Positions 1 through 6,730 of a stretch of 9,003 nucleotides of DNA are shown in pieces. Under the pieces are notes generated by a model that worked only from the letters and a program-made list of their open reading frames with translations, searched no databases and was not told the DNA's origin. Location of the stretch: contig JAEXJU010000003.1 in NCBI GenBank assembly GCA_023448955.1, positions 1-9,003 of the forward strand. Direction: 5' to 3'. The position numbers and the translations under genes were made by a program. Source of the DNA: Bacteroidota bacterium. Its GTDB lineage: Bacteria > Bacteroidota > Bacteroidia > Flavobacteriales > Weeksellaceae. How positions within the stretch are numbered: position 1 is the stretch's first letter; each line of letters opens with the position of its first letter.

Positions 1-354
1 AGTCATGATAATATTATGATGAAAATAGATAAGGATTATCTGGCGAGAATCATCATTAATCTTGTGACCAATGCGAGCCAGGCAAAAGCAGATAATAGAA
101 AGTCAGTGATCAATGTGGATATTGAAAAAATTGAAAAACGAATTAAAATTATGGTCAATGACAATGGAGTAGGGATTTCGCAAGATAAGCTGGAAAAAAT
201 ATTTGATCCAAATTTCACTTCCAAAAACAGCGGAATGGGAATAGGTCTCACAATGGTAAAAAGAATGGTGGAAGATTATAATGGTACAATAACTGTAGTT
301 TCTGAAGTAGATAAAGGCGCGATTTTCACCATTTCAATGCCATCTAATTTATAA
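1..354 (+). CDS. Sensor histidine kinase, C-terminal ATPase domain (5'-partial)
   Basis: This is the 3' end of a two-component sensor kinase. The reading frame is open from base 1, so the ATG at 16 is internal, not the start. Only the HATPase_c (GHKL) catalytic domain is in view. The N box is RIIINLVTNASQA, the G1 box DNGVGI, the F box IFDPNFTSK and the G2 box GMGIGLTMVKRM, followed by the usual closing strand GAIFTISMP. All ATP and Mg-binding boxes look intact, so the enzyme should be active. The sensor region and the phospho-accepting His lie upstream of the window, so the signal cannot be named. The stop TAA is followed immediately by the ATG of trmN, which suggests co-transcription and coupled translation. 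Kinase identity is certain; subfamily and partner regulator are unknown. Confidence 0.93.
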   Translation, partial: SHDNIMMKIDKDYLARIIINLVTNASQAKADNRKSVINVDIEKIEKRIKIMVNDNGVGISQDKLEKIFDPNFTSKNSGMGIGLTMVKRMVEDYNGTITVVSEVDKGAIFTISMPSNL

Positions 355-1059
355 ATGAAACCATTTAGATTTCAGCAATTTGATGTTCAGCAGAGTTCTG
401 ATGTGTTTCGGGTGGGAACTGATGCCGTTTTGCTGGGAGTGTTGTCCTCTGTCATTAATGCAAAACAAATTCTGGAAGTTGGAACTGGAACGGGAATTAT
501 TTCATTAATGCTGGCGCAAAGAAATCGTGAGGCTAAGATTTTAGCAATCGATATCAATCCGGAAGCGGTGAAAATAGCTCGGGAAAATTTCAAAAATTCA
601 ATTTTTTCGGACAGAATCAAAAGCCAGCTTCAGGATTTTAAACAATCTGATACTAAAAATCAATTTGATTTAATCCTTTCAAATCCACCTTATTTTGAGG
701 TCAACAGTTCTGAAAAAGATATTCTGGCCAGACAAAGGCTGGAACTGGATTTTTCTGATCTGATTATAAAAGCTTCAGAATTACTTTCGGCAGAGGGTTT
801 ATTGTCTGTCATTATTCCCATTGAATCAGAAAAGCAATTCACTCAACTTTGTAATGAGAACTTTTTGTTTCTCCAAAGAAAAGTTATTATTAAGGGCATA
901 GAAAATGCTGAACCGAAACGAGTAATTCTGGAATATTGCTTCAAAAAATCAGAAGCAGTAATAGAAAGTTTTGTCATAGAAAAGTTACCAAGGGTTTATT
1001 CTGATGAGTACCTTGAACTCACTAAAGACTTTCATATATTCAACAAAAAAACTCTTTGA
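355..1059 (+). CDS. trmN: tRNA1(Val) (adenine(37)-N6)-methyltransferase TrmN6 (YfiC family)
   Basis: The 234-residue product is a class I SAM-dependent methyltransferase of the YfiC/TrmN6 family. In E. coli that family methylates N6 of A37 in tRNA1(Val). The N-terminal stretch FRFQQFDVQQSSDVFRVGTD is typical. SAM motif I is EVGTGTGIISLML (residues 41-53), the acidic motif II residue is D66 in AIDINPEAV, and the adenine-N6 catalytic motif NPPYF is at 110-114. The C-terminal YSDEYLELTKDFHIF also fits the family. Length is normal. The ATG directly abuts the kinase stop codon, leaving no room for a separate ribosome site, so translation is probably coupled to the kinase. The TGA stop lies inside the left arm of the terminator hairpin. 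The NPPY methyltransferase class is certain; the exact tRNA target is inferred from the family. Confidence 0.92.
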   Translation: MKPFRFQQFDVQQSSDVFRVGTDAVLLGVLSSVINAKQILEVGTGTGIISLMLAQRNREAKILAIDINPEAVKIARENFKNSIFSDRIKSQLQDFKQSDTKNQFDLILSNPPYFEVNSSEKDILARQRLELDFSDLIIKASELLSAEGLLSVIIPIESEKQFTQLCNENFLFLQRKVIIKGIENAEPKRVILEYCFKKSEAVIESFVIEKLPRVYSDEYLELTKDFHIFNKKTL

Positions 1060-1085
1060 ATTTCTTCAAAGAGTCTAAGTTTTTA
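1051..1085. terminator. Bidirectional terminator between convergent trmN and ftsE
   Basis: A perfect 10-bp inverted repeat, ACTCTTTGAA (1051-1060) and TTCAAAGAGT (1065-1074), encloses a TTTC loop. It is flanked by an A-run on the left (1045-1050, a U-tract for the minus strand) and by CTAAGTTTTT on the right. This shape can stop transcription from both sides, matching the convergent genes. The trmN stop codon (1057-1059) is inside the left arm. Confidence 0.85.
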
Positions 1086-1101
1086 TAACTGGATTTTTTT
1101 A

Positions 1102-1812
1102 TTATTCAAAAAGTTCTGCGGTATCAAGAACGGTAACTTGCCCGTTTTCGCACCGGATTGCTTCCCCTGGATAATTCTGAATCATATGGTAATCGTGTGT
1201 TGCCATTACTACAGCGCAATGGTTTTCTTCTGCCAGATTCTTTAGAAGCGTCATAATATCATTGGATGTTTCCGGATCCAAGTTTCCTGTAGGCTCATCC
1301 GCAAGGATTAGTTCCGGATGATTGAGAAGCGCTCTGGCAATCGCAGCACGTTGTTGCTCACCTCCGGAAAGCTGATGGGGCATTTTATGCTTTTTGGTTT
1401 TCATTCCAACGCTGGAAAGTACTTCATCAATTCTTGCTTCCATTTTATGTTTGTCACTCCAGCCGGTTGCCTGAAGGACAAAGAGAAGATTTTTCTCAAT
1501 GTTCCTATCTGGTAGCAACTGAAAATCCTGAAAAACGATACCTAGTTTTCTTCTGAGATTAGGAATGTCAGATTGTTTCAGCTTCTGAAGGTCAAAGCCT
1601 GCAACCTGTCCGCTTCCGCCTTGCAAAGGAAGTTGCCCGTACAGAACTTTCAAAAGAGAACTTTTTCCCGATCCTGTTTTTCCAATAAGATAGCAGAATT
1701 TTCCTTTTTTGATATGAAGATCCACATCATTCAGGACTGTAAAGTTTTTCTGTACAATCTTTGCACTGCTCAAATCTATAATATCGATACCCGGGTCATT
1801 TCTGTGCGGCAT
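1102..1812 (-). CDS. ftsE: FtsE-like ABC transporter ATP-binding protein (cell division)
   Basis: The 236-residue product is a complete ABC ATPase. It has Walker A GKTGSGKS (44-51), the Q-loop VFQDF with Q95, the signature LSGGEQ (148-153), Walker B LILADE with catalytic E173, D-loop NLDP (177-180) and H-loop H206 in MATHD. The sequence resembles flavobacterial FtsE. In the family, FtsE works with the membrane protein FtsX at the division septum to control peptidoglycan hydrolases. No ftsX-like gene lies beside it here, so its partner must be elsewhere. Related LolD/MacB-type ATPases share these motifs and cannot be fully excluded. The ATG at 1812 is preceded by a short AT-rich leader and a plausible -7 box. 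The gene ends 43 bases from trmN, with which it converges. Confidence 0.88.
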   Translation of the reverse strand: MPHRNDPGIDIIDLSSAKIVQKNFTVLNDVDLHIKKGKFCYLIGKTGSGKSSLLKVLYGQLPLQGGSGQVAGFDLQKLKQSDIPNLRRKLGIVFQDFQLLPDRNIEKNLLFVLQATGWSDKHKMEARIDEVLSSVGMKTKKHKMPHQLSGGEQQRAAIARALLNHPELILADEPTGNLDPETSNDIMTLLKNLAEENHCAVVMATHDYHMIQNYPGEAIRCENGQVTVLDTAELFE

Positions 1813-1840
1813 AATTAGAAAATTGTAAGTTTGTGAAATT

Positions 1841-1848
1841 CAAAAATA
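1841..1848 (-). promoter_or_regulatory. Putative -7 element for ftsE
   Basis: On the minus strand this reads TATTTTTG, a match to the Bacteroidota -7 consensus TAnnTTTG. It is about 30 bases before the ftsE ATG and just downstream of the rpmH terminator. I see no clear TTG -33 box at the usual 19-base spacing, so the call is tentative. Confidence 0.4.
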
Positions 1849-1894
1849 GCAAAAACTTATTTTTCAGCTTTTACTTTTGGGAAATTTTAACAAC

Positions 1895-1928
1895 AAAAAA
1901 TGCTTGAAAAGAAATTCAAGCATTTTTT
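1895..1928 (-). terminator. rpmH terminator hairpin
   Basis: This is a perfect 14-bp inverted repeat. The core arms TGCTTGAA (1901-1908) and TTCAAGCA (1915-1922) are extended by A6 and T6, with an AAGAAA loop (1909-1914). Read on the minus strand it is a stem followed by a six-U tract 22 bases past the rpmH stop. By symmetry it could also act on plus-strand transcripts. Confidence 0.85.
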
Positions 1929-1949
1929 GTATATGATAATTAAAGAAAA

Positions 1950-2108
1950 TTATCTCTTAGCGCGCGCAGCACTAACAGTTAAGCTCTTTCTGCCTTTCGC
2001 TCTTCTAGCTGCCAACACTCTTCTTCCGTTTGGTGTAGACATTCTTTCACGGAAACCGTGTTTGTTTCTTCTTTTTCTTTCAGATGGTTGGAATGTTCTT
2101 TTACTCAT
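1950..2108 (-). CDS. rpmH: 50S ribosomal protein L34
   Basis: The 52-residue, very basic product begins MSKRTFQPSERKRRNKHGF and continues with RERMSTPNGRRVLAARRAKG, ending SLTVSAARAKR. This is the classic L34 sequence: the KRTFQPS start, the NKHGFR motif and the NGRRVLAARRAKGRK core. L34 is a small protein of the large ribosomal subunit. The length is typical for Bacteroidota, whose L34 has a short C-terminal tail. It has its own perfect promoter and its own terminator, so it looks monocistronic. The rnpA gene that often follows rpmH in other phyla is absent; ftsE follows instead. Confidence 0.97.
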   Translation of the reverse strand: MSKRTFQPSERKRRNKHGFRERMSTPNGRRVLAARRAKGRKSLTVSAARAKR

Positions 2109-2152
2109 CACTAATATATTTAGTTCGTAATTATCTTTTTATTTTCAGACTG

Positions 2153-2183
2153 CAAATATAGAGATTTTATTTTGAGTGGCAAA
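2153..2183 (-). promoter_or_regulatory. rpmH promoter (Bacteroidota sigma-A type)
   Basis: On the minus strand it reads TTTG (2183-2180), a 19-base spacer, then TATATTTG (2160-2153). This is an exact fit to the TTTG-N19-TAnnTTTG promoter of Bacteroidota. Transcription should begin near 2147, giving a leader of about 40 bases. It is the best promoter in the window and supports the phylum assignment. Confidence 0.8.
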
Positions 2184-2203
2184 TATTTGAAAACTTTTTT
2201 GTG

Positions 2204-2347
2204 TTAATTTTTCACATCCAATTTTTTTATAATTATGTGAGCTAATTCCGACTCAAGTTTATCCCCTGCTTGTCTAAGTATTTCTAAACCTAACGAATTG
2301 GTACATCGATGCAAATTAAAATAAGTAGTAAATTGAGATAAGTCTTT
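2204..2347 (-). pseudogene. Possible gene remnant between rpmH and the cupin gene
   Basis: The interval from rpmH to the cupin gene (2109-2386) has no intact gene. On the minus strand a 47-codon frame is open between TAG (2350-2348) and TAA (2206-2204). It has no ATG, and its only possible start is a TTG. The translation has a protein-like composition, with KDLSQFTTYFNLHRC near the beginning and GLEILRQAGDKLESELAH in the middle, ending IIIKKLDVKN. This could be the tail of a decayed gene, a small protein with an odd start, or chance. I do not recognise a family. The rpmH promoter lies just past its end. Confidence 0.25.
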
Positions 2348-2360
2348 CTAAAGTCTCAAT

Positions 2361-2368
2361 TATATTTG
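2361..2368 (+). promoter_or_regulatory. Putative -7 element for the cupin-waaA unit
   Basis: TATATTTG matches TAnnTTTG exactly, 18 bases before the cupin ATG. The nearest TTG (2333-2335) is 25 bases upstream of it, longer than the usual 19, so the -33 half is weak. The leader would be very short. Confidence 0.4.
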
Positions 2369-2386
2369 TATCAGAAATAATTATGG

Positions 2387-2731
2387 ATGATAAAATCAAA
2401 ACAAAATACGGAACATTATGTTTGGGGTGGAAACTGCGACAGCTGGGTTTTGCTGGATTCGGATGTGCTTTCAGTAAAACAGGAAATAATGCCGCCCAAA
2501 TCGAAAGAGCAGCTGCATTTCCATAAAAATGCACAACAGTTTTTCTTTATTCTAAAAGGAAAAGCAACGTTTATTGTGGAGGGAGAAACTTTTGAAGTAG
2601 CAGAAAATTCGGGATTCTATATTGCTCCTAATAAACAACATTGGATTGAAAATCTTTCCGACACTGATCTGGAATTTCTTGTCATATCCAATCCTTCAAC
2701 AAATAATGATAGATTTGCAGTAGAAAAATAA
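2387..2731 (+). CDS. Single-domain cupin protein
   Basis: The 114-residue product is a small cupin_2-type beta barrel. Motif 1 reads LHFHKNAQQFFFILKGKATF, giving two His metal ligands in HFH. The usual Glu ligand position appears to be Gln (QQ). Motif 2 reads GFYIAPNKQHWIEN and supplies the third His. The QQFF form is one I associate with a common group of uncharacterised small cupins. Function is unknown: it could be a sugar isomerase or epimerase, a dioxygenase-like enzyme or a ligand sensor. The start is fixed, because an in-frame TAA at 2378-2380 lies just upstream and 2387 is the first ATG in this frame; an overlapping ATG at 2383 is out of frame. waaA begins three bases after its stop, implying one operon and perhaps an envelope-sugar link. 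Confidence 0.87.
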   Translation: MIKSKQNTEHYVWGGNCDSWVLLDSDVLSVKQEIMPPKSKEQLHFHKNAQQFFFILKGKATFIVEGETFEVAENSGFYIAPNKQHWIENLSDTDLEFLVISNPSTNNDRFAVEK

Positions 2732-2734
2732 AAG

Positions 2735-4009
2735 ATGAAATCACTTTACAATCTTTTCGTTCATTTGATGATTTTCGGGATGAAATTTTTCTCACTTTTC
2801 AATTCGAAAACTAAAAAAGGGATTCGTGGCAGAAAGCAGTCTGTTAGCATAGTCACAGATAAACTCCAGGGAGAAAAGGTGATCTGGATGCACGCAGCCA
2901 GTCTTGGCGAATACGAACAAGGCCTTCCTGTCCTCGAAAAACTGAAAGAACAATTCCCGGGACATAAAACGTTAGTAACTTTTTTTTCACCTTCCGGTTA
3001 CGAAAATATCAGGAAAAGAAAACAGATTGCAGATGCGGTTTGCTATTTGCCTTTTGATAGAAAAAAAGATATTAAAGCGTTTGTTTCGGTCTTTGAAGCG
3101 GATATTTTTTTTACTGTTAAATATGATTATTGGTATAATCTGTTGGAAGCACTGAAAAATCGAGGAACAAAAATTTTTGTGATTTCGGCACTGTTTTATG
3201 AGCATCAGATTTTTTTCGAGAGCTATGGAAAGTGGTTTGCAAAACAGCTGAAACAAAATATTGACTGGTTTTTTCACCAGACGGTGAAGTCTCAGGCTTT
3301 GGCAAAAAAAATAGGATTGCTTAATTCCACAGTTTCCGGCGATACGAGATTTGACAGAGTGAAGCAATTTCTCGAAAGAGATAATCATTTGGAATTTATA
3401 GAAGAATTTAAAAACGGCCAGAAACTGATTGTTTTTGGAAGCAGCTGGCAGGCAGAAGAAGATATTGCGCAGGTTGTTGCAAAAAAACTTCCTGAAATTA
3501 AGATCATCATTGCACCACACGACTTGCAGCGCGTTCCGCATCTGCAGAAATTATTTCCTGACGCTATTCTATACAGTTCTCTATCGAATTCTCAAACGCT
3601 CGACTTCACAAACTCTCAAACTCTCATTATAGATTCAATTGGTAAACTTTCAAAACTCTATTCTTATGCAGACATGGCGGTTGTAGGCGGTGGATTCCAT
3701 TCTGCGGGTTTGCATAATATTCTGGAGGCTGCTGTTTATGGCGTTCCTGTAGTTTTTGGCAATCAATACAAGAAAAATCCAGAAGCGGATGCATTGATTG
3801 ATGCCAATGGTGGAAAATGTTTTGACGATTTTGTAGCAGCTTCGGTTTTCATCACAGAAGTTATACAGAAAGATATTCAGAGTGAGAGCGAAGAAAAATC
3901 TTTCCTGAAACAGATGTCGGAAAATGCTTATAATTTTGTGAGTTCTCAGCCGGATGCGACAGCGATTATTGTGAAGAAAATTATGAAAGATAGAGACAGT
4001 AAATTTTAA
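2735..4009 (+). CDS. waaA: 3-deoxy-D-manno-octulosonic acid (Kdo) transferase
   Basis: The 424-residue product is a GT30 enzyme that transfers Kdo from CMP-Kdo to lipid IVA on the cytoplasmic face of the inner membrane. The N-terminus (about residues 4-22) is a hydrophobic anchor helix. The acceptor domain has MHAASLGEYEQG, where E59 fits the known catalytic Glu, then VTFFSPSGYE and the KYDYWYNLL segment. SGDTRFDRV (201-209) and FGSSWQAEEDI begin the nucleotide-sugar domain, which holds VVGGGFHSAGLHNILEAAVYG (316-336) and the NPEADAL segment. Length is normal. The start three bases after the cupin stop suggests translation in tandem. Residues 285-300 repeat NSQTL at an eight-residue period, coded by an 8-bp DNA repeat, in a region expected to be a loop. 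Whether it adds one or two Kdo units cannot be read from the sequence. Confidence 0.94.
   Translation: MKSLYNLFVHLMIFGMKFFSLFNSKTKKGIRGRKQSVSIVTDKLQGEKVIWMHAASLGEYEQGLPVLEKLKEQFPGHKTLVTFFSPSGYENIRKRKQIADAVCYLPFDRKKDIKAFVSVFEADIFFTVKYDYWYNLLEALKNRGTKIFVISALFYEHQIFFESYGKWFAKQLKQNIDWFFHQTVKSQALAKKIGLLNSTVSGDTRFDRVKQFLERDNHLEFIEEFKNGQKLIVFGSSWQAEEDIAQVVAKKLPEIKIIIAPHDLQRVPHLQKLFPDAILYSSLSNSQTLDFTNSQTLIIDSIGKLSKLYSYADMAVVGGGFHSAGLHNILEAAVYGVPVVFGNQYKKNPEADALIDANGGKCFDDFVAASVFITEVIQKDIQSESEEKSFLKQMSENAYNFVSSQPDATAIIVKKIMKDRDSKF
3586..3625 (+). repeat. Degenerate 8-bp tandem repeat inside waaA
   Basis: Five consecutive 8-mers can be lined up: GAATTCTC, AAACGCTC, GACTTCAC, AAACTCTC and AAACTCTC. The last two are identical. 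Because 24 bases equal eight codons, the protein repeats as NSQTLDFT then NSQTLIID. Gain or loss of one unit would shift the frame. Confidence 0.6.
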
Positions 4010-4046
4010 GAAGCAAATGTAGAAGGCTTAAAAATTAAAAAAAATA

Positions 4047-4073
4047 TTGCTGTATAATAAAATTATATATTTG
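4047..4073 (+). promoter_or_regulatory. Putative promoter of the T9SS repeat-protein gene
   Basis: TATATTTG (4066-4073) matches the Bacteroidota -7 box, with TTG at 4047-4049 and a 16-base spacer, slightly short of the usual 19. Transcription would start near 4080, leaving about 60 bases of leader. The 134-base gap after waaA shows no terminator hairpin with a U-tract, so read-through from waaA is possible. Confidence 0.5.
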
Positions 4074-4080
4074 TGAAAAT

Positions 4081-4104
4081 ATTTGAAATTTTAGAATTTC
4101 AAAT
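4081..4104. promoter_or_regulatory. Perfect inverted repeat in the leader of the repeat-protein gene
   Basis: ATTTGAAATT (4081-4090) and AATTTCAAAT (4095-4104) form a perfect 10-bp inverted repeat around TTAG. No U-tract follows, so it is not a convincing terminator. If the predicted promoter is right, it sits at the extreme 5' end of the mRNA. It could be an RNA-stabilising hairpin or the palindromic site of a DNA-binding regulator. Confidence 0.6.
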
Positions 4105-4143
4105 CGAAAACTAAAACATATTCTTGTAAAATTATATTTAAAA

Positions 4144-6654
4144 ATGAAAACTAAAAAAACTATTAAACCAATTTTTTTGTTTCTATCACTATTTTCTTTG
4201 GTTGTACTAGGTCAGAAAAAAGAAATAAAAGACAATAATGGAAGAATTATTATCAACTCCAAGGGACAGAAAATTAATTATTCAAAAATTGATGAAGTAA
4301 CTAAGGAATTCAAGAAAACCAGTAGCATAATCAACAAAGAAACAACTTTTTCGAGTAAGTCTAATGCCACTAAGGATACTATTAACGCAAAAGCATATAC
4401 CGCTTTTTCGATTATGGGTACTTCTATCGGCAGGAACTCAATGAATTCTGTAGATATTGATAATGATGGTATTACAGAAATAATTTGTAGTGCAGCTACT
4501 CAGACATTTGGACAAAGTGATTATTGGTATATTATGCGATACAATTCCATAGACGGGACTTATAGTCAAATCTGGACTAGCCCACAGTACTCGCAGAAGA
4601 TTGGTAAATTAGAGGTAGTCGATTTTAATAACGATAATAATTATAAAGTTTTATTAGGCTTCGAGGATGGTTCAATAGAAATCTATGATGGAAAAACTAG
4701 AGATTTATTGAAAAAGATAAGGCCTGTAAATGAGAAAATCAATGATTTAGTTTATGCAGATGCAGATAATGATTCTAAAAAAGATATCGTTATTGCCTGC
4801 GAATACAATACCTATGTACTGGATGCCAATTCTTTCCAGCAAAAATTCAAAATTACGCAAGGTTCAAATCACGTCCGAGTCGGTAATGTGGATGCAGATT
4901 CTAAAAATGAGATAGTGCTTTCTTATGGCGCCGTTTATAGAATAAGTGGTTCTAATGTATCCAATGTTTGGAGGTTTTACACAGGATATGACGGTGAAGT
5001 TGAATTATCTGATATTGATGGTGATTCTAAACTAGAGATTATATTTGCTGAGCCTTGGTATAAAATTAATGTTTATGATGCAGATACCAAGACTATAAAA
5101 TACACACTTGCTACGGATCTTGACATTGACACATTGTATATGAAAGATGTCAATAATGATGGCATAGATGAGATAATATTCGGTGATGCACAATGGGGAG
5201 AAATTGTCTGCTATAATTCTGTAACACGTGCAAAAATGTGGTCTGTTAACAATCCTGATCACGGCGTTGCTGCTATAAATTACGCAGATGTAAATAATGA
5301 TGGGAAGAAAGAACTGGTATGGTCTGCAGGTTGGACATCTACTGGCGCTGATTATATGTATATCTACAATCTAACAGAAAATAAAGTTTTATGGAAAAGT
5401 GATGATATTGTTGGGCCATTTTATGCCGTAGCCAAAGGTGATGTAGATAAAGATGGAAAAGATGAAATTGTAGGCGTTTCCTACGAAAGTGAAAGTGGTT
5501 ATGAAAGTGGTATATTGGTAATTATTGATGCTCAAACCAATAAATTGAAATGGAAAAGTGATGGATACTTTTTAAGTGATGTGTGGACAGGATTGTATAA
5601 TCTTTCAATAAAAGACATAGATAAGGACGGACAAAATGAAATTATTATCGCTGCAGGAAAAACATATACAGGACAAATTTGGATAATAGATGGTAAAAAC
5701 CATTCAATCAAATCTAGCCACATATTTTCATCAGATAACATCAGAGAGTTTTATTCTATGACAGTGGATGATGTGGACAATGATGGTGAAGAAGATCTTT
5801 TAGCAGTAAATTCATCAATGTTATATGCAATAAGACCATCGGATTGGGCAATTCTTTGGAAAGTAGAAATTGTAAACAATTATATAAAACCCATATTAAG
5901 AACCTCTGATTTGAATGGCGATGAAAAAAAGGAATCCATTCTTTGTAAAGGGAATTTGCAAATAATCGACGGGGCTAATCAATCTATATGGACTTCTACC
6001 GAAAGTAATTATGTCAATTTCGACCTGTTTGACTATAATTCTGATGGAACAATGGACATTGTGGTCACAACTAAAGATGGTCATATTAAAATATTAGACG
6101 GCATCAGTAAAAATTTAATAAATGATTTAAATCCTGAAACCACAGAAATATCTTCGATAAGAGTAAAAAAAGTAGGCAATGATTTAGTTTATGTTTATAG
6201 TTGTGACGGAAGAATCAACTATTATAAGAACAATTCAAAATCTACCGTAACACAATTCTTCGGAACAAAAATAGGCGAGATCGAAGGGTTAAAAATCTAT
6301 GATACAGGAACAGATGTTACAGAAATTTTATTTGGAACTGGTAATTCGATAATTAGATTAAATCCTAATCTTGCTAATCTAGGTCTCGCTACGATTGATG
6401 TCAAATCTATAGTTAACAACTTAAGTATATATCCCGTTCCTGCTAAAGATGAACTTTTTATAAATTTTCAGAACTTCGATTTCACAAAGTTTTCCTATGA
6501 CATAATTAATACGAATGGACAAATTGTCAAGAGTCAATCGAAGATGGTAAAACTCGGTGAGAAAATTGATGTAAGTTTTTTACCATCAGGTTTATACATT
6601 ATTAATGTTAAAGGCAATAACCTGAATTTTTCAAAGAAGTTCATCAAAGAATAA
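4144..6654 (+). CDS. Secreted FG-GAP/VCBS-like repeat protein with T9SS type A sorting domain
   Basis: The 836-residue product has a signal peptide (KTKK, then a hydrophobic run at about 9-22, ending VVLGQ). There is no lipobox Cys, so it is exported, not a lipoprotein. Residues 100-740 carry calcium-loop repeats of the form DxDxDGxxEI. Clear copies begin near D104, D160, D206, D250, D290, D335, D382, D433, D491, D543, D589 and D630, with weak ones near 676 and 720. Most are followed by a strand such as IEIYDGKT or LVIIDAQT. A spacing of 40-58 residues suits beta-propeller blades. The end, from LSIYPVPAKDELFINF (760-775) to GLYIINVKG and a final KKFIKE, is a type A T9SS sorting domain. The protein is therefore probably surface-bound or released. 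No enzymatic motif is seen; a binding or adhesive role is inferred. It is transcribed alone, with its own promoter and terminator. Confidence 0.92.
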   Translation: MKTKKTIKPIFLFLSLFSLVVLGQKKEIKDNNGRIIINSKGQKINYSKIDEVTKEFKKTSSIINKETTFSSKSNATKDTINAKAYTAFSIMGTSIGRNSMNSVDIDNDGITEIICSAATQTFGQSDYWYIMRYNSIDGTYSQIWTSPQYSQKIGKLEVVDFNNDNNYKVLLGFEDGSIEIYDGKTRDLLKKIRPVNEKINDLVYADADNDSKKDIVIACEYNTYVLDANSFQQKFKITQGSNHVRVGNVDADSKNEIVLSYGAVYRISGSNVSNVWRFYTGYDGEVELSDIDGDSKLEIIFAEPWYKINVYDADTKTIKYTLATDLDIDTLYMKDVNNDGIDEIIFGDAQWGEIVCYNSVTRAKMWSVNNPDHGVAAINYADVNNDGKKELVWSAGWTSTGADYMYIYNLTENKVLWKSDDIVGPFYAVAKGDVDKDGKDEIVGVSYESESGYESGILVIIDAQTNKLKWKSDGYFLSDVWTGLYNLSIKDIDKDGQNEIIIAAGKTYTGQIWIIDGKNHSIKSSHIFSSDNIREFYSMTVDDVDNDGEEDLLAVNSSMLYAIRPSDWAILWKVEIVNNYIKPILRTSDLNGDEKKESILCKGNLQIIDGANQSIWTSTESNYVNFDLFDYNSDGTMDIVVTTKDGHIKILDGISKNLINDLNPETTEISSIRVKKVGNDLVYVYSCDGRINYYKNNSKSTVTQFFGTKIGEIEGLKIYDTGTDVTEILFGTGNSIIRLNPNLANLGLATIDVKSIVNNLSIYPVPAKDELFINFQNFDFTKFSYDIINTNGQIVKSQSKMVKLGEKIDVSFLPSGLYIINVKGNNLNFSKKFIKE

Positions 6655-6680
6655 TTTTTGAAAAAATTGTAATAAAATAT

Positions 6681-6711
6681 AGGAAGGGGCAATGTTGTTC
6701 CTTCCTTTTTT
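6681..6711 (+). terminator. Terminator of the T9SS repeat-protein gene
   Basis: AGGAAGG (6681-6687) pairs perfectly with CCTTCCT (6700-6706). The intervening bases can extend the stem with two G-U, one C-G and one A-U pair around an ATGT loop. A run of six T follows (6706-6711). The opposite strand has only a weak U-tract, so service to the convergent minus-strand gene is possible but less clear. Confidence 0.85.
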
Positions 6712-6730
6712 ATAAACGATATTAAAATAT

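Noticed and set aside
1900..2130. 76-codon plus-strand frame opposite rpmH
   Set aside because: It is antisense to the unmistakable L34 gene and begins within the rpmH terminator.
2383..2389. ATG at 2383 as a start for the cupin gene
   Set aside because: It is in a different frame from the cupin; the in-frame start is the overlapping ATG at 2387, with an in-frame TAA just upstream.
2316..2534. 72-codon minus-strand frame overlapping the cupin gene
   Set aside because: Most of it is antisense to the well-supported cupin coding sequence and shows no motif.
2987..3541. 184-codon minus-strand frame opposite waaA
   Set aside because: It is the long antisense shadow of waaA; the plus-strand GT30 motifs are clear and this frame is Phe/Ile/Asn-rich with no domain.
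4081..4104. The 10-bp palindrome as the waaA terminator
   Set aside because: No U-tract follows it, and it lies downstream of the predicted promoter of the next gene, so a leader or operator role fits better.
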